From assembly GCF_019219095.1 (NCBI RefSeq), contig NZ_JAHUWH010000006.1, forward strand, positions 124,001 through 188,000: 64,000 nt of DNA, given 5' to 3'. Positions 1 to 8,406 of this stretch are shown here, piece by piece. The DNA is from Acidovorax sp. sic0104. Lineage in GTDB: Bacteria > Pseudomonadota > Gammaproteobacteria > Burkholderiales > Burkholderiaceae_C. Position numbers and translations under genes: made by a program. Each line of letters begins with the position of its first letter. Position 1 is the stretch's first letter. Under the pieces are notes generated by a model that had not been told where the DNA came from, ran no database searches, and was given only the letters and a program-made list of their open reading frames with translations.

Positions 1-1
1 G

Positions 2-2608
2 CAGCGCATGGCGCGCCTGGCGCGCCGCCTGATCGCCGAGTTCGCGGCCGTGAAGAATCAGCACGGCTGGGTGGACATGAACGACGTGGAGCGCACCGCG
101 CTGGTCATGCTGTCCGACCCCATCCTGTCGGGCTGGGTGCAGGAGCGGCTCGATGCCCGCGTGCGCCACCTGCTGGTCGATGAATTCCAGGACACCAACC
201 CGCTGCAATGGCAGGCCCTGCACGCCTGGCTGTCGGGCTACGCGGGCTCGGGCGGCGGCGCCACGGCGCCCAGCGTGTTCATCGTGGGCGACCCCAAGCA
301 GAGCATCTACCGCTTTCGCCGGGCCGAGCCGCAGGTGTTCATCGCGGCGCAGGCCTTTGTGCGCAACGGCCTAGCGGGCGACCTGCTCAGCTGCGACCAC
401 ACCCGCCGCAACGCCACGGGCGTGATCGCCGCGGTGAACCACGTGATGGGCACGGCCCAGGCCCAGCACGAAACCATCGGCTTTCGCGACCACACCACCG
501 AATCGAGAGACCCCGGCTCCCTGCTGTGCCTGCCGGCCATCCTGCCGCCGCAAGCCGACGGTAGCCCAGGGGCAGGCATCGACCCTCTGGCCTGGCGCGA
601 CAGCCTGACCGAGCCGCGCCACGAGGCCGAGGAAACCCAGCGCATGCGCGAATGCACCCAGGCCGCCGCCTGGGTGGCCGCGCAGATCGCCCGGGGAACG
701 CCCCCGAACGAAGTGCTGGTGCTGGCCCGCAAGCGCGACCGCCTGGCCGCGATGCAGGACGCCCTGCGCGCCCTGCACCTGCCGTGCGTGCAGCCGGAAA
801 AAGCCGATCTGTTCGACGCGCCCGAGGTACAGGACATCGTGGCGCTGCTGGACGCGCTGGTGTCCACCGGGCACGACCTGTCTCTTGCGCGTGCGCTGCG
901 CTCGCCGCTGTTTCGCCTTCCTGACGACGCACTGGTGGCGCTGGCCCTGCTGCGCCGCCAGCCCGAGCATGCTGCCACCAGCTGGTTCGATTTGCTACAA
1001 AAAACAGAGCTATTGACGACCGAATATCAAGCTATAGGGCCTGTTTTGATGCAATACAAGGCCTGGGTGGACAGCCTGCCGCCGCATGATGCGCTGCACG
1101 CCATCTACCAGCACGGCGACGTGCTCGCGCGCTTCGCGGCCGCAGCGCCCGCCACGCAGCGCATGACGGTGCAGGTCAACCTGCGCGCGCTGCTGTCGGC
1201 CGCGCTGCAGCATGACGGCGGGCGCTACCTCACGCCCTATGCGTTTGTGCGGGCCATGAAGCGCGGCGGTGTGCGCGCCCCGGGCCGTGCCGATGCGCAG
1301 GCCATCCGGCTGCTGACCGTGCACGGCGCCAAGGGGTTGGAAGCGCACTGCGTGCTGCTGCTGGACACCGACACCCGCCCTCAGAAGGCCGAGACCATGG
1401 GCGTGCTGGTGGACTGGCCCGGTGAACAGACGGCGCCCACCGGCTTTGTCTTCCTGGCCAGCGAATCGAGCCCCCCGCCCAGCGCGGTCGATGCGCTCGC
1501 CACCGAGCAACAGGCCCGCCAGCGTGAAGAGCTGAACATGCTCTACGTGGCCATGACGCGCGCCAAGCACTGCCTGGCCATGTCGTCGGTGCAGCCCGCC
1601 ACGTCGGCGCCCGGCAGCTGGTGGAGCCGCCTCGCGCCCCTGATGGAAGAGGTGGATGTGGCGGGCGTGCCTGGCGTGCCGGTGGGTGGTGTGCAGGAGG
1701 GCGTTGGCCAGGCCGGGGAGGCCGACGACGCTGGACGCGGCGCCGCAACGCCCGCCGCTTTCAGGCTCGCAGAGCTGCAGCGCGTGCCCGATGCGCTGCG
1801 CATGCCGGCAGCCGCCGCCATGGCTGCATCCCCGGGCAGCGCTGTGGACCTGGAGCACGGTGCCGCCACGCCCTCCACCCCCGCCTCGCGCCTGGGCGAG
1901 GCCATGCACCAGTTGCTCGAACAAACCGGCGTGGCCGGCGCACCGCTGGCAGAGCTGCGCGAGCAGGGCTGGCCGGCCACCCGCGTGGCCCGCCTGGCGC
2001 AGGAGTTCGACATCACGCCTGCCGCCGCAAGGGTTGCCTCCCAGACAGCCCAGCGCATCCTGGCGGGCGAGGGCGCCTGGGCGTGGGATCCTGCGGCCGT
2101 CGACACCGCCATCAACGAAGCCCCGCTGCGCCACGGTGGCCAGAGCCTGCGCCTGGACCGCCTGGTGCACTGCACGCAGCCCCCGGGGCGCATCGGCTGG
2201 TGGGTGCTGGACTACAAAAGCGCTGCAGAGCCCGAGCGCCAGCCCGCATTGATGGCCCAGTTGCGCCGCTACCGCGATGCCGTGCAGCGCCAGGCGCCGG
2301 GCGAGCCAGTGCGGGCGGCGTTCCTGACGGGTGACGGTCGCATGGTGCTGGTGCCGGAGGGCGCTGCCATGCCGGCCGGTGCTGACGCTGCGGTCACGGC
2401 CATGAAGCAGGCCCCTGCCACACCCGCAGCCGCAGTGCTGGCAGGGGCAGGGGCAGGGGCAGGGGCAGGGGCAGGGGTGCCAGCAGGGCACGCCCATGCC
2501 ATCAGGCATACTCCGGCCCCCGCCGCGCAACCCGCGGCGCCCCCTGCCTCCGCACCGCCCGCGCCCCCGGGCGACGACCCAGACTCTCCCCAGCGTTCAC
2601 TGTTCTGA
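2..2608 (+). CDS. UvrD/Rep-family helicase-nuclease, AddA/RecB-like (5' partial)
   Basis: This is the C-terminal part of a superfamily 1 ATP-dependent exonuclease subunit acting in double-strand-break processing. The frame is open to the window edge, so the Walker A part lies upstream. Helicase motif II (VDEFQDTNPLQW) is near residue 57 of the visible part, VGDPKQSIYRF near 92, TVHGAKGLE near 437 and LYVAMTRAKH near 510. A RecB-type nuclease motif (LDYKSA) is near 737, so both helicase and nuclease are present. Two oddities: an AT-rich family A repeat is read through in frame near residues 328-351, and a six-copy GCAGGG tandem repeat encodes an Ala-Gly tract near residues 812-823. AddA is preferred over RecB on motif style; the symbol is left open. 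Confidence 0.88.
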   Translation, partial: QRMARLARRLIAEFAAVKNQHGWVDMNDVERTALVMLSDPILSGWVQERLDARVRHLLVDEFQDTNPLQWQALHAWLSGYAGSGGGATAPSVFIVGDPKQSIYRFRRAEPQVFIAAQAFVRNGLAGDLLSCDHTRRNATGVIAAVNHVMGTAQAQHETIGFRDHTTESRDPGSLLCLPAILPPQADGSPGAGIDPLAWRDSLTEPRHEAEETQRMRECTQAAAWVAAQIARGTPPNEVLVLARKRDRLAAMQDALRALHLPCVQPEKADLFDAPEVQDIVALLDALVSTGHDLSLARALRSPLFRLPDDALVALALLRRQPEHAATSWFDLLQKTELLTTEYQAIGPVLMQYKAWVDSLPPHDALHAIYQHGDVLARFAAAAPATQRMTVQVNLRALLSAALQHDGGRYLTPYAFVRAMKRGGVRAPGRADAQAIRLLTVHGAKGLEAHCVLLLDTDTRPQKAETMGVLVDWPGEQTAPTGFVFLASESSPPPSAVDALATEQQARQREELNMLYVAMTRAKHCLAMSSVQPATSAPGSWWSRLAPLMEEVDVAGVPGVPVGGVQEGVGQAGEADDAGRGAATPAAFRLAELQRVPDALRMPAAAAMAASPGSAVDLEHGAATPSTPASRLGEAMHQLLEQTGVAGAPLAELREQGWPATRVARLAQEFDITPAAARVASQTAQRILAGEGAWAWDPAAVDTAINEAPLRHGGQSLRLDRLVHCTQPPGRIGWWVLDYKSAAEPERQPALMAQLRRYRDAVQRQAPGEPVRAAFLTGDGRMVLVPEGAAMPAGADAAVTAMKQAPATPAAAVLAGAGAGAGAGAGVPAGHAHAIRHTPAPAAQPAAPPASAPPAPPGDDPDSPQRSLF
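990..1058 (+). repeat. Family A (ATAGCT) repeat inside a coding region
   Basis: AT-rich segment in a GC-rich gene, containing GAGCTATTGA and CAAGCTATAGGG, the hallmarks of the intergenic family A elements found elsewhere here (for example 37762-37830). It is translated in frame as part of the helicase, between helicase motifs. Confidence 0.7.
2441..2476 (+). repeat. GCAGGG x6 microsatellite in coding sequence
   Basis: Six perfect tandem copies of the hexamer GCAGGG, encoding alternating Ala-Gly. Because the unit is 6 bp, copy-number change keeps the reading frame and would only lengthen or shorten a linker close to the C-terminus of the helicase-nuclease. Confidence 0.95.
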
Positions 2609-2655
2609 GCCTGGCCTTGCTGCCCCACGGCGCGCCCCATTCAAAGGTTTCCTCC

Positions 2656-4023
2656 ATGTCCGCCACCACGCCTTCTTCCGCCACTCCTGGGGTCGACCTG
2701 CACTGCGACGTCGCCGTGGTCGGCGGCGGCCCCGCAGGGCTGATGGCCGCCGAGGTGCTGGCGCAGGGCGGTGTGGGCGTGCACCTGTTCGACGCCATGC
2801 CCTCCGTGGGGCGCAAGTTTCTGCTTGCCGGCAAGGGCGGGCTCAATCTCACGCATTCGGAGCAGCACGACGCCTTCGCCACGCGCTACGGAGCGCGGCA
2901 GCCGCAGGTCGAGCCGCTGCTGCAAGGCTTTGGCGGGCCCGAGCTGCGCGCCTGGGCGCAGGGCCTGGGGGTGGAAACGTTCGTCGGCACGTCGGGCCGC
3001 GTCTTCCCGCAGGACATGAAGGCTGCCCCTTTGCTGAGGGCCTGGCTGCAGCGGCTGCGCGGGCACGGCGTGCAGTTCCACATGCGCCACCGCTGGCTGG
3101 GCTGGGCCGATGACGGCGCGCTGCGGTTTGCCGTCACCGGCCCGGCCGAGGCGCCCGCAGCCGCCACAGTGCGCGCACGGGCCGTGGTGCTGGCACTGGG
3201 CGGTGGCAGCTGGGCGCGCCTGGGCTCGGACGGAGCCTGGGTGCCGGCGCTGGTGGGGCGTGGCGTGGCGGTCGAGCCGCTGCGCCCCTCCAATTGCGGC
3301 TTCGACGTGCTGCGCGCTGCAGCCCCCGCTGGCGAGACCCGCCGCGAATTCCTGCAGGAGCTGCTGGGCCGCACGCCCACTCCGGGCGTGGGCTGGACGC
3401 CGCATTTCACGGAGCGCTTTGCCGGCCAGCCTTTCAAGACCGTGCAACTGAACTTCACCGACAGCCAGGGCCGCGCGTTCAGCCGCCGTGGCGAGTTCGT
3501 GGCCACGGCCACGGGCGTGGAGGGCAGCCTGGTCTACGCCGTATCGAGTTTGCTGCGCGAGGAGGTACAGGCCCACGGGCACGCGACCTTCCACCTGGAC
3601 CTGCTGCCCGACCACAGCCCCGAACGCGTGCTGGTCGAAGTGCGCCATCCGCGCGGGTCTCGCTCGCTCTCGAGCCACCTCAAGAGCCGCCTGGGCCTTG
3701 ACGGCATCAAGGCCGGCATCCTGTACGAACACCTGGGCAAGGACGGCGTCAACGACCCCGTGGCCCTGGCCCACGCCATCAAGGCCCTGCCCATCACCGT
3801 GGTGGCCCCCCGCCCCCTGGACGAAGCCATCAGCACCGCTGGCGGTGTGGCCTTCGAGGCGCTCGACGCCCACCTTATGGCCACGGCCGCGCCCGGCGTC
3901 TTCTGCGCCGGCGAAATGCTCGACTGGGAAGCCCCCACGGGCGGCTACCTGCTGACTGCCAGCATGGCCAGCGGCCGCGTGGCCGGCCAAGGCGCGCTGC
4001 GCTGGTTGGCTCAAAGCGTTTGA
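2656..4023 (+). CDS. TIGR03862-type flavoprotein, NAD(P)/FAD-dependent oxidoreductase (HI0933-like)
   Basis: A 455-residue flavoprotein with an N-terminal Rossmann dinucleotide fold (VAVVGGGPAGLMAAEVLA, near residues 13-30). A second signature is GKGGLNLTHSE near 57-67. The C-terminal FAD-contacting segment APTGGYLLTASMASGRVAG is typical of the HI0933/BaiN-like family. Members are cytoplasmic flavoenzymes; most have no assigned substrate. The ATG at 2656 is chosen because it begins just before the nucleotide-binding fold; an in-frame TTG at 2617 would add only low-complexity residues. The gene ends against a family B repeat that separates it from the convergent gene at 4164-4973. Substrate unknown. 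Confidence 0.88.
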   Translation: MSATTPSSATPGVDLHCDVAVVGGGPAGLMAAEVLAQGGVGVHLFDAMPSVGRKFLLAGKGGLNLTHSEQHDAFATRYGARQPQVEPLLQGFGGPELRAWAQGLGVETFVGTSGRVFPQDMKAAPLLRAWLQRLRGHGVQFHMRHRWLGWADDGALRFAVTGPAEAPAAATVRARAVVLALGGGSWARLGSDGAWVPALVGRGVAVEPLRPSNCGFDVLRAAAPAGETRREFLQELLGRTPTPGVGWTPHFTERFAGQPFKTVQLNFTDSQGRAFSRRGEFVATATGVEGSLVYAVSSLLREEVQAHGHATFHLDLLPDHSPERVLVEVRHPRGSRSLSSHLKSRLGLDGIKAGILYEHLGKDGVNDPVALAHAIKALPITVVAPRPLDEAISTAGGVAFEALDAHLMATAAPGVFCAGEMLDWEAPTGGYLLTASMASGRVAGQGALRWLAQSV

Positions 4024-4077
4024 CTGAGTGCTTGAGAAAGCGCGCTACCGTTGAAACCGGCGCGCCCTAACGCCAGC

Positions 4078-4155
4078 GCACCCGTGGATCCGGCTTTGCC
4101 GGTCCACCGGGTGCGTCCCCCTCAGGGGGAAGACGCGCAGCGTCTCAGGGGGCAG
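4078..4155 (-). repeat. Family B repeat between convergent genes, possible bidirectional terminator
   Basis: Contains a hairpin (GCACCCGTGGATCCGGC, loop TTT, complementary arm to 4114), then CCCCCTCAGGGGG and AGACGC-GCA-GCGTCT dyads. Its reverse complement aligns almost base for base with 9541-9621. It lies between the ends of two convergent genes, where such hairpins could stop transcription from both sides. Confidence 0.75.
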
Positions 4156-4163
4156 AACTTCGG

Positions 4164-4973
4164 TCAGAACTTCGCCCTGTAGTACAGCATGGGCCCCCCC
4201 TTGCGCGCCCGCAGCACCAGGCGAGAACCGCCCTGCAGTTGCACCCCGATGGCACCGAACTCGGGCACCAGCCCGCGCGTTTTGGACGAGGCCCATTGCA
4301 TCTCCACCCGCGTGCCGTACACCGGCTGCTGCTGTTGCCAGATCAGGCCCATGGCATCGGGCGACTGCGCCAGTTGCGGCGTCTGCGCCCAAGCGGAAAC
4401 GTCCAGGTGGCGCCCGGTGGCCAGCTTAGAGCGCCACCGCACGCCCAGGTCCAGGCTCGTGGGGGCGGCGGTGTTGCCGCCACCGAAGCTGTTGGCGCTT
4501 GTGGAGCCCGGCGAGCCTGCCAACGGGGCAGCCGACGTCAGTCCCAGCGAAAAACCAAGGCTGCGTGGCGCGTCCGGCGTGAGCCAGCGCGTGACGTCGA
4601 TGTGTTGGGTGGCGTTGGCAAAGCTGCTGGCGGTACCCCCCTGCCGCTGCGACGGCGTGTTCCAGCTGGCGTCGCCCAGGTTGGGAAGCACCAGGCTGTT
4701 CACCTCGTACGCCGTGGGGGAACTGGCACCACGCGTTTCAGTCTGCAACGCGGCCATGGCTTCGTCACCAAAGGTGGATGTTTCCGCAGCAAGTACCGGC
4801 CCGGCCCCGGCCAGCAACGCGCAAAACTGCGCGGCCAGCAAGACGCCTGAGCGCCTGGCGCGTGCTTGTTGCAGAGCGTGCGGAACCCAGTGATGGGGAT
4901 GACAGGAAACAAAGAGCTTTGTCGCCGCGGGGCGGCGAGTGGAAGTCACCTGCGCTGTATTGCGGTTTGGCAT
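4164..4973 (-). CDS. Exported hypothetical protein, possibly outer-membrane associated
   Basis: A 269-residue protein I cannot assign to a family. The N-terminus has a long basic region followed by a hydrophobic core (GVLLAAQFCALLAGAGPVLAAE), consistent with a signal peptide cleaved after VLAA near residue 62. The rest is rich in Ser, Thr, Gly and alternating polar/hydrophobic residues and ends in YYRAKF; a terminal Phe is common in beta-barrel outer-membrane proteins. The unusually long region before the signal core suggests the true start may be further in, but no good alternative start codon is visible. A 12-bp tandem duplication (CAGAACTTCGGT) spans the stop codon. Function unknown. Confidence 0.65.
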   Translation of the reverse strand: MPNRNTAQVTSTRRPAATKLFVSCHPHHWVPHALQQARARRSGVLLAAQFCALLAGAGPVLAAETSTFGDEAMAALQTETRGASSPTAYEVNSLVLPNLGDASWNTPSQRQGGTASSFANATQHIDVTRWLTPDAPRSLGFSLGLTSAAPLAGSPGSTSANSFGGGNTAAPTSLDLGVRWRSKLATGRHLDVSAWAQTPQLAQSPDAMGLIWQQQQPVYGTRVEMQWASSKTRGLVPEFGAIGVQLQGGSRLVLRARKGGPMLYYRAKF

Positions 4974-5259
4974 GGCGGCACCCGTGAAAAGAAAGGATGA
5001 AGCGATGCAACAAAGTGTGCTGTCATCTCCCGCGCCCGTTCCGTGTCGATTGCCTCGAAACGGCGTGGGAAATCACTGACACCATGGTGGCACGGCGCGC
5101 AGCCAAGCGCCAGTGCGCCGTCAAATCACGGATGGCGAAGGGGATTCTGGGGGAGATGCAAGCCAAGGGGTACGCGCGGTACCGTGGCGGTCCTTGTGCG
5201 TCCGCTGCGATGGTGAAACACGCAGCCGGAGCCAGGATGGAAAAACGCGAAAAGAAGTT
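4974..5259. other. Non-coding stretch before the SRP RNA
   Basis: No gene is supported here. Short reading frames on both strands lack codon bias and one runs into the SRP RNA. The region must contain the promoter of the exported hypothetical gene at 4164-4973 and the 3' U-rich end of the SRP RNA transcript. Confidence 0.6.
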
Positions 5260-5353
5260 GACGAGCCTTACCCCCGGCACTGACTCCACAGTTAGGGCTG
5301 CTTGGTTCCCCACCTGACCCGGTTGGCCGCTTCACCATGCGAGGAGGCCCGTC
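5260..5353 (-). ncRNA. ffs: Signal recognition particle RNA (4.5S RNA, small bacterial type)
   Basis: Read on the minus strand, this has the SRP domain IV signature: GGTCAGGT, a two-base-pair GG/CC step, a GGAA tetraloop, then AAGCAGCC. In E. coli the same position is CC/GG, so the difference is a compensated pair change that keeps the helix. The ends pair: 5' GACGGGCCT with 3' AGGCTCGTC gives nine base pairs including one G-U. A U-rich stretch (CTTCTTTTCGCGTTTTT) follows the 3' end. The RNA binds Ffh for co-translational targeting. It is transcribed divergently from dnaX. The ends are inferred from pairing. Confidence 0.92.
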
Positions 5354-5360
5354 ACCGGCG

Positions 5361-5366
5361 ATTGTA
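5361..5366 (-). promoter_or_regulatory. -10 element of the SRP RNA promoter
   Basis: On the minus strand TACAAT lies exactly seven bases before the inferred 5' end of the SRP RNA at 5353. No good -35 box is visible at 16-18 bp spacing. Confidence 0.6.
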
Positions 5367-5490
5367 CGCTGGATGCGGGGCCGTCTTTGCGTCGCAGGCA
5401 CATGGCCTTGGCCACCGCAAGGCTTCGGCGGGTGGCCGTGCCATCGCCCGGACCGCGAAAGCCTGCGGCCCAACCCGTAGAATCGACCGA

Positions 5491-7527
5491 ATGTCCTATC
5501 TCGTGCTCGCCCGCAAGTACCGCCCCCGCAATTTCACGGAAATGGTGGGGCAGGAGCATGTGGTGCAGGCGCTCACCAACGCCCTCACGCAGCAGCGTCT
5601 GCACCATGCGTACCTGTTCACCGGCACGCGGGGCGTGGGCAAGACCACGGTGTCGCGCATCCTGGCCAAGTCGCTCAACTGCCAGGGCGCGGACGGCAAC
5701 GGCGGCATCACCGCCACGCCCTGCGGCGTGTGCCAGGCGTGCACCGACATCGACAGCGGCCGCTTCGTGGACTACACCGAGCTCGACGCCGCGTCCAACC
5801 GTGGCGTGGACGAGGTGCAGAGCCTGCTGGAGCAGGCGGTGTACAAGCCGGTGGCGGGGCGCTTCAAGGTCTTCATGATCGACGAAGTGCACATGCTGAC
5901 GAACACGGCGTTCAACGCCATGCTCAAGACGCTGGAAGAGCCGCCCGAATACCTCAAGTTCGTGCTGGCCACGACCGACCCGCAGAAAGTGCCGGTCACG
6001 GTGCTGTCGCGCTGCCTGCAGTTCAACTTGCGGCCGATGGCGCCGGAGACCGTGCTGGAGCACCTCACGCGCGTGCTGGCCCAGGAGAACGTGCCTGCAG
6101 AGCCCCAGTCGCTGCGCCTGCTGGCCCGCGCGGCTCGCGGCTCCATGCGCGATGCGCTGTCGCTCACCGACCAGGCCATCGCCTTTGGCAGCGGCCAGTT
6201 GCAGGAGGCGGGCGTGCGCCAGATGCTGGGCGCGGTGGACCGCTCGTACGTGTTCCGCCTCATCGCAGCCTTGGCGCAGGGCGATGGCAAGACGGTGGTC
6301 GAAACTTCCGATGCGCTGCGGCTCAATGGGCTGTCTGCCGCTTCCACGCTCGAAGAGATGAGCGCCGTGCTGCAGCGCATGGCGGTTTACCAGGCGGTGC
6401 CGCAGATGGCCGGCGCCGTGGACGCCAATGACCCCGAGGCCGTGGAAACCGCGCGCCTGGCTGGCCAGATGCCGGCCGACGAAACCCAGCTGCTGTACAG
6501 CCTGTGCCTGCACGGGCGCGGCGAGCTGGGCCTGGCGCCGGACGAGTACGCGGCGCTGACCATGGTGCTGCTGCGCCTCCTGGCCTTCAAGCCCAGCGGC
6601 GAACCGGCTGAAAAAAAAACTCTGACGCAGGCTGAACCTGCACCTGCACGGCCTGCCGCAGCTCCCGCACCGACGATTTCTGCGGCGCCGGTCGCGCCAC
6701 CGGCAGCTTTTGTGGCGCCGGCTTTGGCCGCTGCTCCCATTCCTGCCCCCGTAGCTGTACCTGTCCCTGCGCCCGCGCCGACGGCTTCGCAAGTGGGCGC
6801 AGAGCCCGCGCCGCAACGCCGCCAGGTACAGACCCCGGAAGATGACGGCGCGTCGTCCGAACCTCCACCATGGCCTGGGTCCGAAGAGGACGAGGGCGGC
6901 TCGGCAACCGCGGCCAGGTCCGCACCATCGCCAGCATCCCCTGCGGTGGCTGCTGGCGTCATGGCGTTGCCGGTGCGAGATGCCCAGAATTTTGAGCAAG
7001 TTTCGTCTCCATCGTATGCTGAGCAAGCGCAGTCCGCTCCTGAATTCGTAGCAATCCCGGTGCGTGTAGCGCCTGAGCCCGGTGCCCGGTTGCAGCCCGC
7101 GCCCCATTCGGCCCCGGTGCCCGTGTCCGCGCGCTACACACCGACCGAAGAGGGCGATGTCTGGCACACCACCGTGCAGCAACTGGTGGCTGCAGAGGCC
7201 ATCAATGCCCTGGTGCGCGAGCTGGCGCTGCAGTCCCAACTGGTGGCGCGCGACGGCGCCCATTGGCTGTTGCGCGTGGAGCGCGAGTCGCTGAACCAAC
7301 CGACGGCACGCGAGCGCCTGCGTTCCGCCCTGGAAAATGCCGGCCTCGCCAGCCAGATCAGCGTGGAGGTGGGCGTGGTCATCGACAGCCCCGCGCGCCG
7401 CAACGCGGCAGCCGCCGCCGAGCGCCAGCGCCGCGCGGAGGAGATCGTGGCCAACGACCCGTATGTGCAATCGCTGGTGCGAGACTATGGCGCGAGAATC
7501 GTGCCGGGCAGCATCAAACCGGCATGA
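5491..7527 (+). CDS. dnaX: DNA polymerase III subunits gamma and tau
   Basis: Clamp-loader ATPase of 678 residues that loads the beta sliding clamp and, as tau, couples polymerase to helicase. Walker A (GTRGVGKTT) is near residues 45-53. A four-Cys zinc site follows, with the last three as CGVCQAC. Walker B is FMIDEVHML, and the sensor is LSRC. Domain III is followed by a Pro/Ala-rich linker and a tau-specific C-terminal domain from about residue 548. The ATG at 5491 gives the canonical MSYLVLARKYRPRNF start. An A9 run at codons 374-377 sits exactly where domain III ends and can yield a short gamma-like product. It heads an operon with ybaB and recR. Confidence 0.97.
   Translation: MSYLVLARKYRPRNFTEMVGQEHVVQALTNALTQQRLHHAYLFTGTRGVGKTTVSRILAKSLNCQGADGNGGITATPCGVCQACTDIDSGRFVDYTELDAASNRGVDEVQSLLEQAVYKPVAGRFKVFMIDEVHMLTNTAFNAMLKTLEEPPEYLKFVLATTDPQKVPVTVLSRCLQFNLRPMAPETVLEHLTRVLAQENVPAEPQSLRLLARAARGSMRDALSLTDQAIAFGSGQLQEAGVRQMLGAVDRSYVFRLIAALAQGDGKTVVETSDALRLNGLSAASTLEEMSAVLQRMAVYQAVPQMAGAVDANDPEAVETARLAGQMPADETQLLYSLCLHGRGELGLAPDEYAALTMVLLRLLAFKPSGEPAEKKTLTQAEPAPARPAAAPAPTISAAPVAPPAAFVAPALAAAPIPAPVAVPVPAPAPTASQVGAEPAPQRRQVQTPEDDGASSEPPPWPGSEEDEGGSATAARSAPSPASPAVAAGVMALPVRDAQNFEQVSSPSYAEQAQSAPEFVAIPVRVAPEPGARLQPAPHSAPVPVSARYTPTEEGDVWHTTVQQLVAAEAINALVRELALQSQLVARDGAHWLLRVERESLNQPTARERLRSALENAGLASQISVEVGVVIDSPARRNAAAAAERQRRAEEIVANDPYVQSLVRDYGARIVPGSIKPA
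6611..6656 (+). promoter_or_regulatory. dnaX recoding site: A9 slippery run and downstream hairpin
   Basis: Nine A residues (6611-6619) follow G6610, so the zero frame reads GAA AAA AAA ACT and contains a perfect A-AAA-AAA heptamer. A -1 slip reads AAC TCT GAC GCA GGC TGA, stopping at 6633-6635; a +1 slip reads CTC TGA, stopping at 6623-6625. Downstream, GCAGG (6627-6631) can pair with CCTGC (6637-6641), or GCAGGC with GCCTGC at 6651-6656. The -1 product would be about 381 residues. Programmed frameshifting in E. coli dnaX and transcript slippage on an A9 run in Thermus dnaX are the known precedents. Confidence 0.75.
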
Positions 7528-7530
7528 ACC

Positions 7531-7694
7531 TCCCCCTGAGTCGCCCTTGCACCCCGGGGCAGCCGCCAGAGGCGACTGCTTTTCGGGACCGTCCAAGCCT
7601 GCCTGGGCAGGCTTGGAGCCGCGGCACTCAGCCCCTCTCTCGCGGCGCGGGAGGGGGACGTACCCGGTGGCCCGGCAAAGCCGGTTCCACCGCG
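7531..7694 (+). repeat. Family B repeat, long form
   Basis: Begins CCCCCTGAGTCGCC and ends in the hairpin core GGGGGACGTACCCGGTGG...CCGGCAAAGCCGG. It is about 85 percent like the inverted copy at 23299-23465 along its whole length, including the CCAAGCCTGC-GCAGGCTTGG palindrome. It fills most of the gap between dnaX and ybaB. Confidence 0.8.
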
Positions 7695-7824
7695 CACTGG
7701 CCTGGACCGTGCCAGTTTTTGACGCGGCTGACCTTGCGCACAATGTCGTGATGTGAGCGCGGACCGAATTCAGTCCCCTTCCGGGGATATCGATCAACCA
7801 GAAAGAAAGCAAAGGAAACACACC

Positions 7825-8157
7825 ATGTTCAACAAAGGACAACTTGCCGGCCTGATGAAGCAAGCCCAGGCGATGCAGGACAACCTCAAGAAGGCCCAGG
7901 ATGAGCTGGCGTTCATCGAAGTCGAGGGCGAGTCCGGTGCGGGCCTCGTGAAGGTCGTGATGACCTGCAAGCACGACGTCAAGCGCATCACCATCGACCC
8001 CAGCCTGCTGGCCGAAGACAAGGACATGCTCGAAGACCTGGTGGCTGCGGCGTTCAATGCGGCTGTGCGCAAGGCCGAGGAGACTTCGCAGGAGAAGATG
8101 GGTAAGCTGACCCAAGGGATGCCGGGCCTCCCCGGCGGCATGAAATTCCCTTTCTGA
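7825..8157 (+). CDS. ybaB: YbaB/EbfC family nucleoid-associated protein
   Basis: A 110-residue DNA-binding protein of the YbaB/EbfC family, which forms tweezer-like homodimers. Recognisable segments are [34 protein letters not shown] and ITIDPSLL, with a flexible Gly/Met/Pro tail ([13 protein letters not shown]). The ATG at 7825 is preceded by AAAGGAA at good spacing. It lies between dnaX and recR, the conserved order across proteobacteria, which suggests a role linked to replication or repair, although the 297-bp gap to dnaX holds a repeat. Confidence 0.95.
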   Translation: MFNKGQLAGLMKQAQAMQDNLKKAQDELAFIEVEGESGAGLVKVVMTCKHDVKRITIDPSLLAEDKDMLEDLVAAAFNAAVRKAEETSQEKMGKLTQGMPGLPGGMKFPF

Positions 8158-8322
8158 GGCTGGCTACTGCGCGGGCCATCTGCGTCGTTGGGCGGTGCTC
8201 GGAATCCTCACTTACAGGAAGTATGTTCCGGTTCCTGTGCTCCGTCCGCCTAGCAGCTGATCCCGCTCGCTACGCCCTGGAGGGCGGGGTCGGGGGGGGC
8301 TGGCAGCGGGCTGGCTCTCCAT

Positions 8323-8349
8323 CCGTTCGGGCTGAGGCCTGCCGAAGCC
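8323..8349 (+). repeat. Family C repeat (CCGTTCGGGCTGAG...GAAGCC)
   Basis: CCGTTCGGGCTGAGGCCTGC followed by CGAAGCC. The same motif occurs at 20082-20100 and as an inverted pair at 58368-58441. It sits in the ybaB-recR gap. Confidence 0.65.
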
Positions 8350-8406
8350 AGGGCGCGGCATCCACACACAGCCCATACCCTTGTCTGCCCTGAATATCTC
8401 CCACCC

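Noticed and set aside
4997-5317. 106-codon frame upstream of dnaX
   Set aside because: No family resemblance or codon bias, and it runs into the SRP RNA gene on the other strand.
5332-8115. 927-codon open frame on the minus strand across dnaX and ybaB
   Set aside because: It is antisense to dnaX, ybaB and passes through the SRP RNA region. Composition is His/Arg/Gln-rich, typical of a shadow frame in GC-rich DNA.
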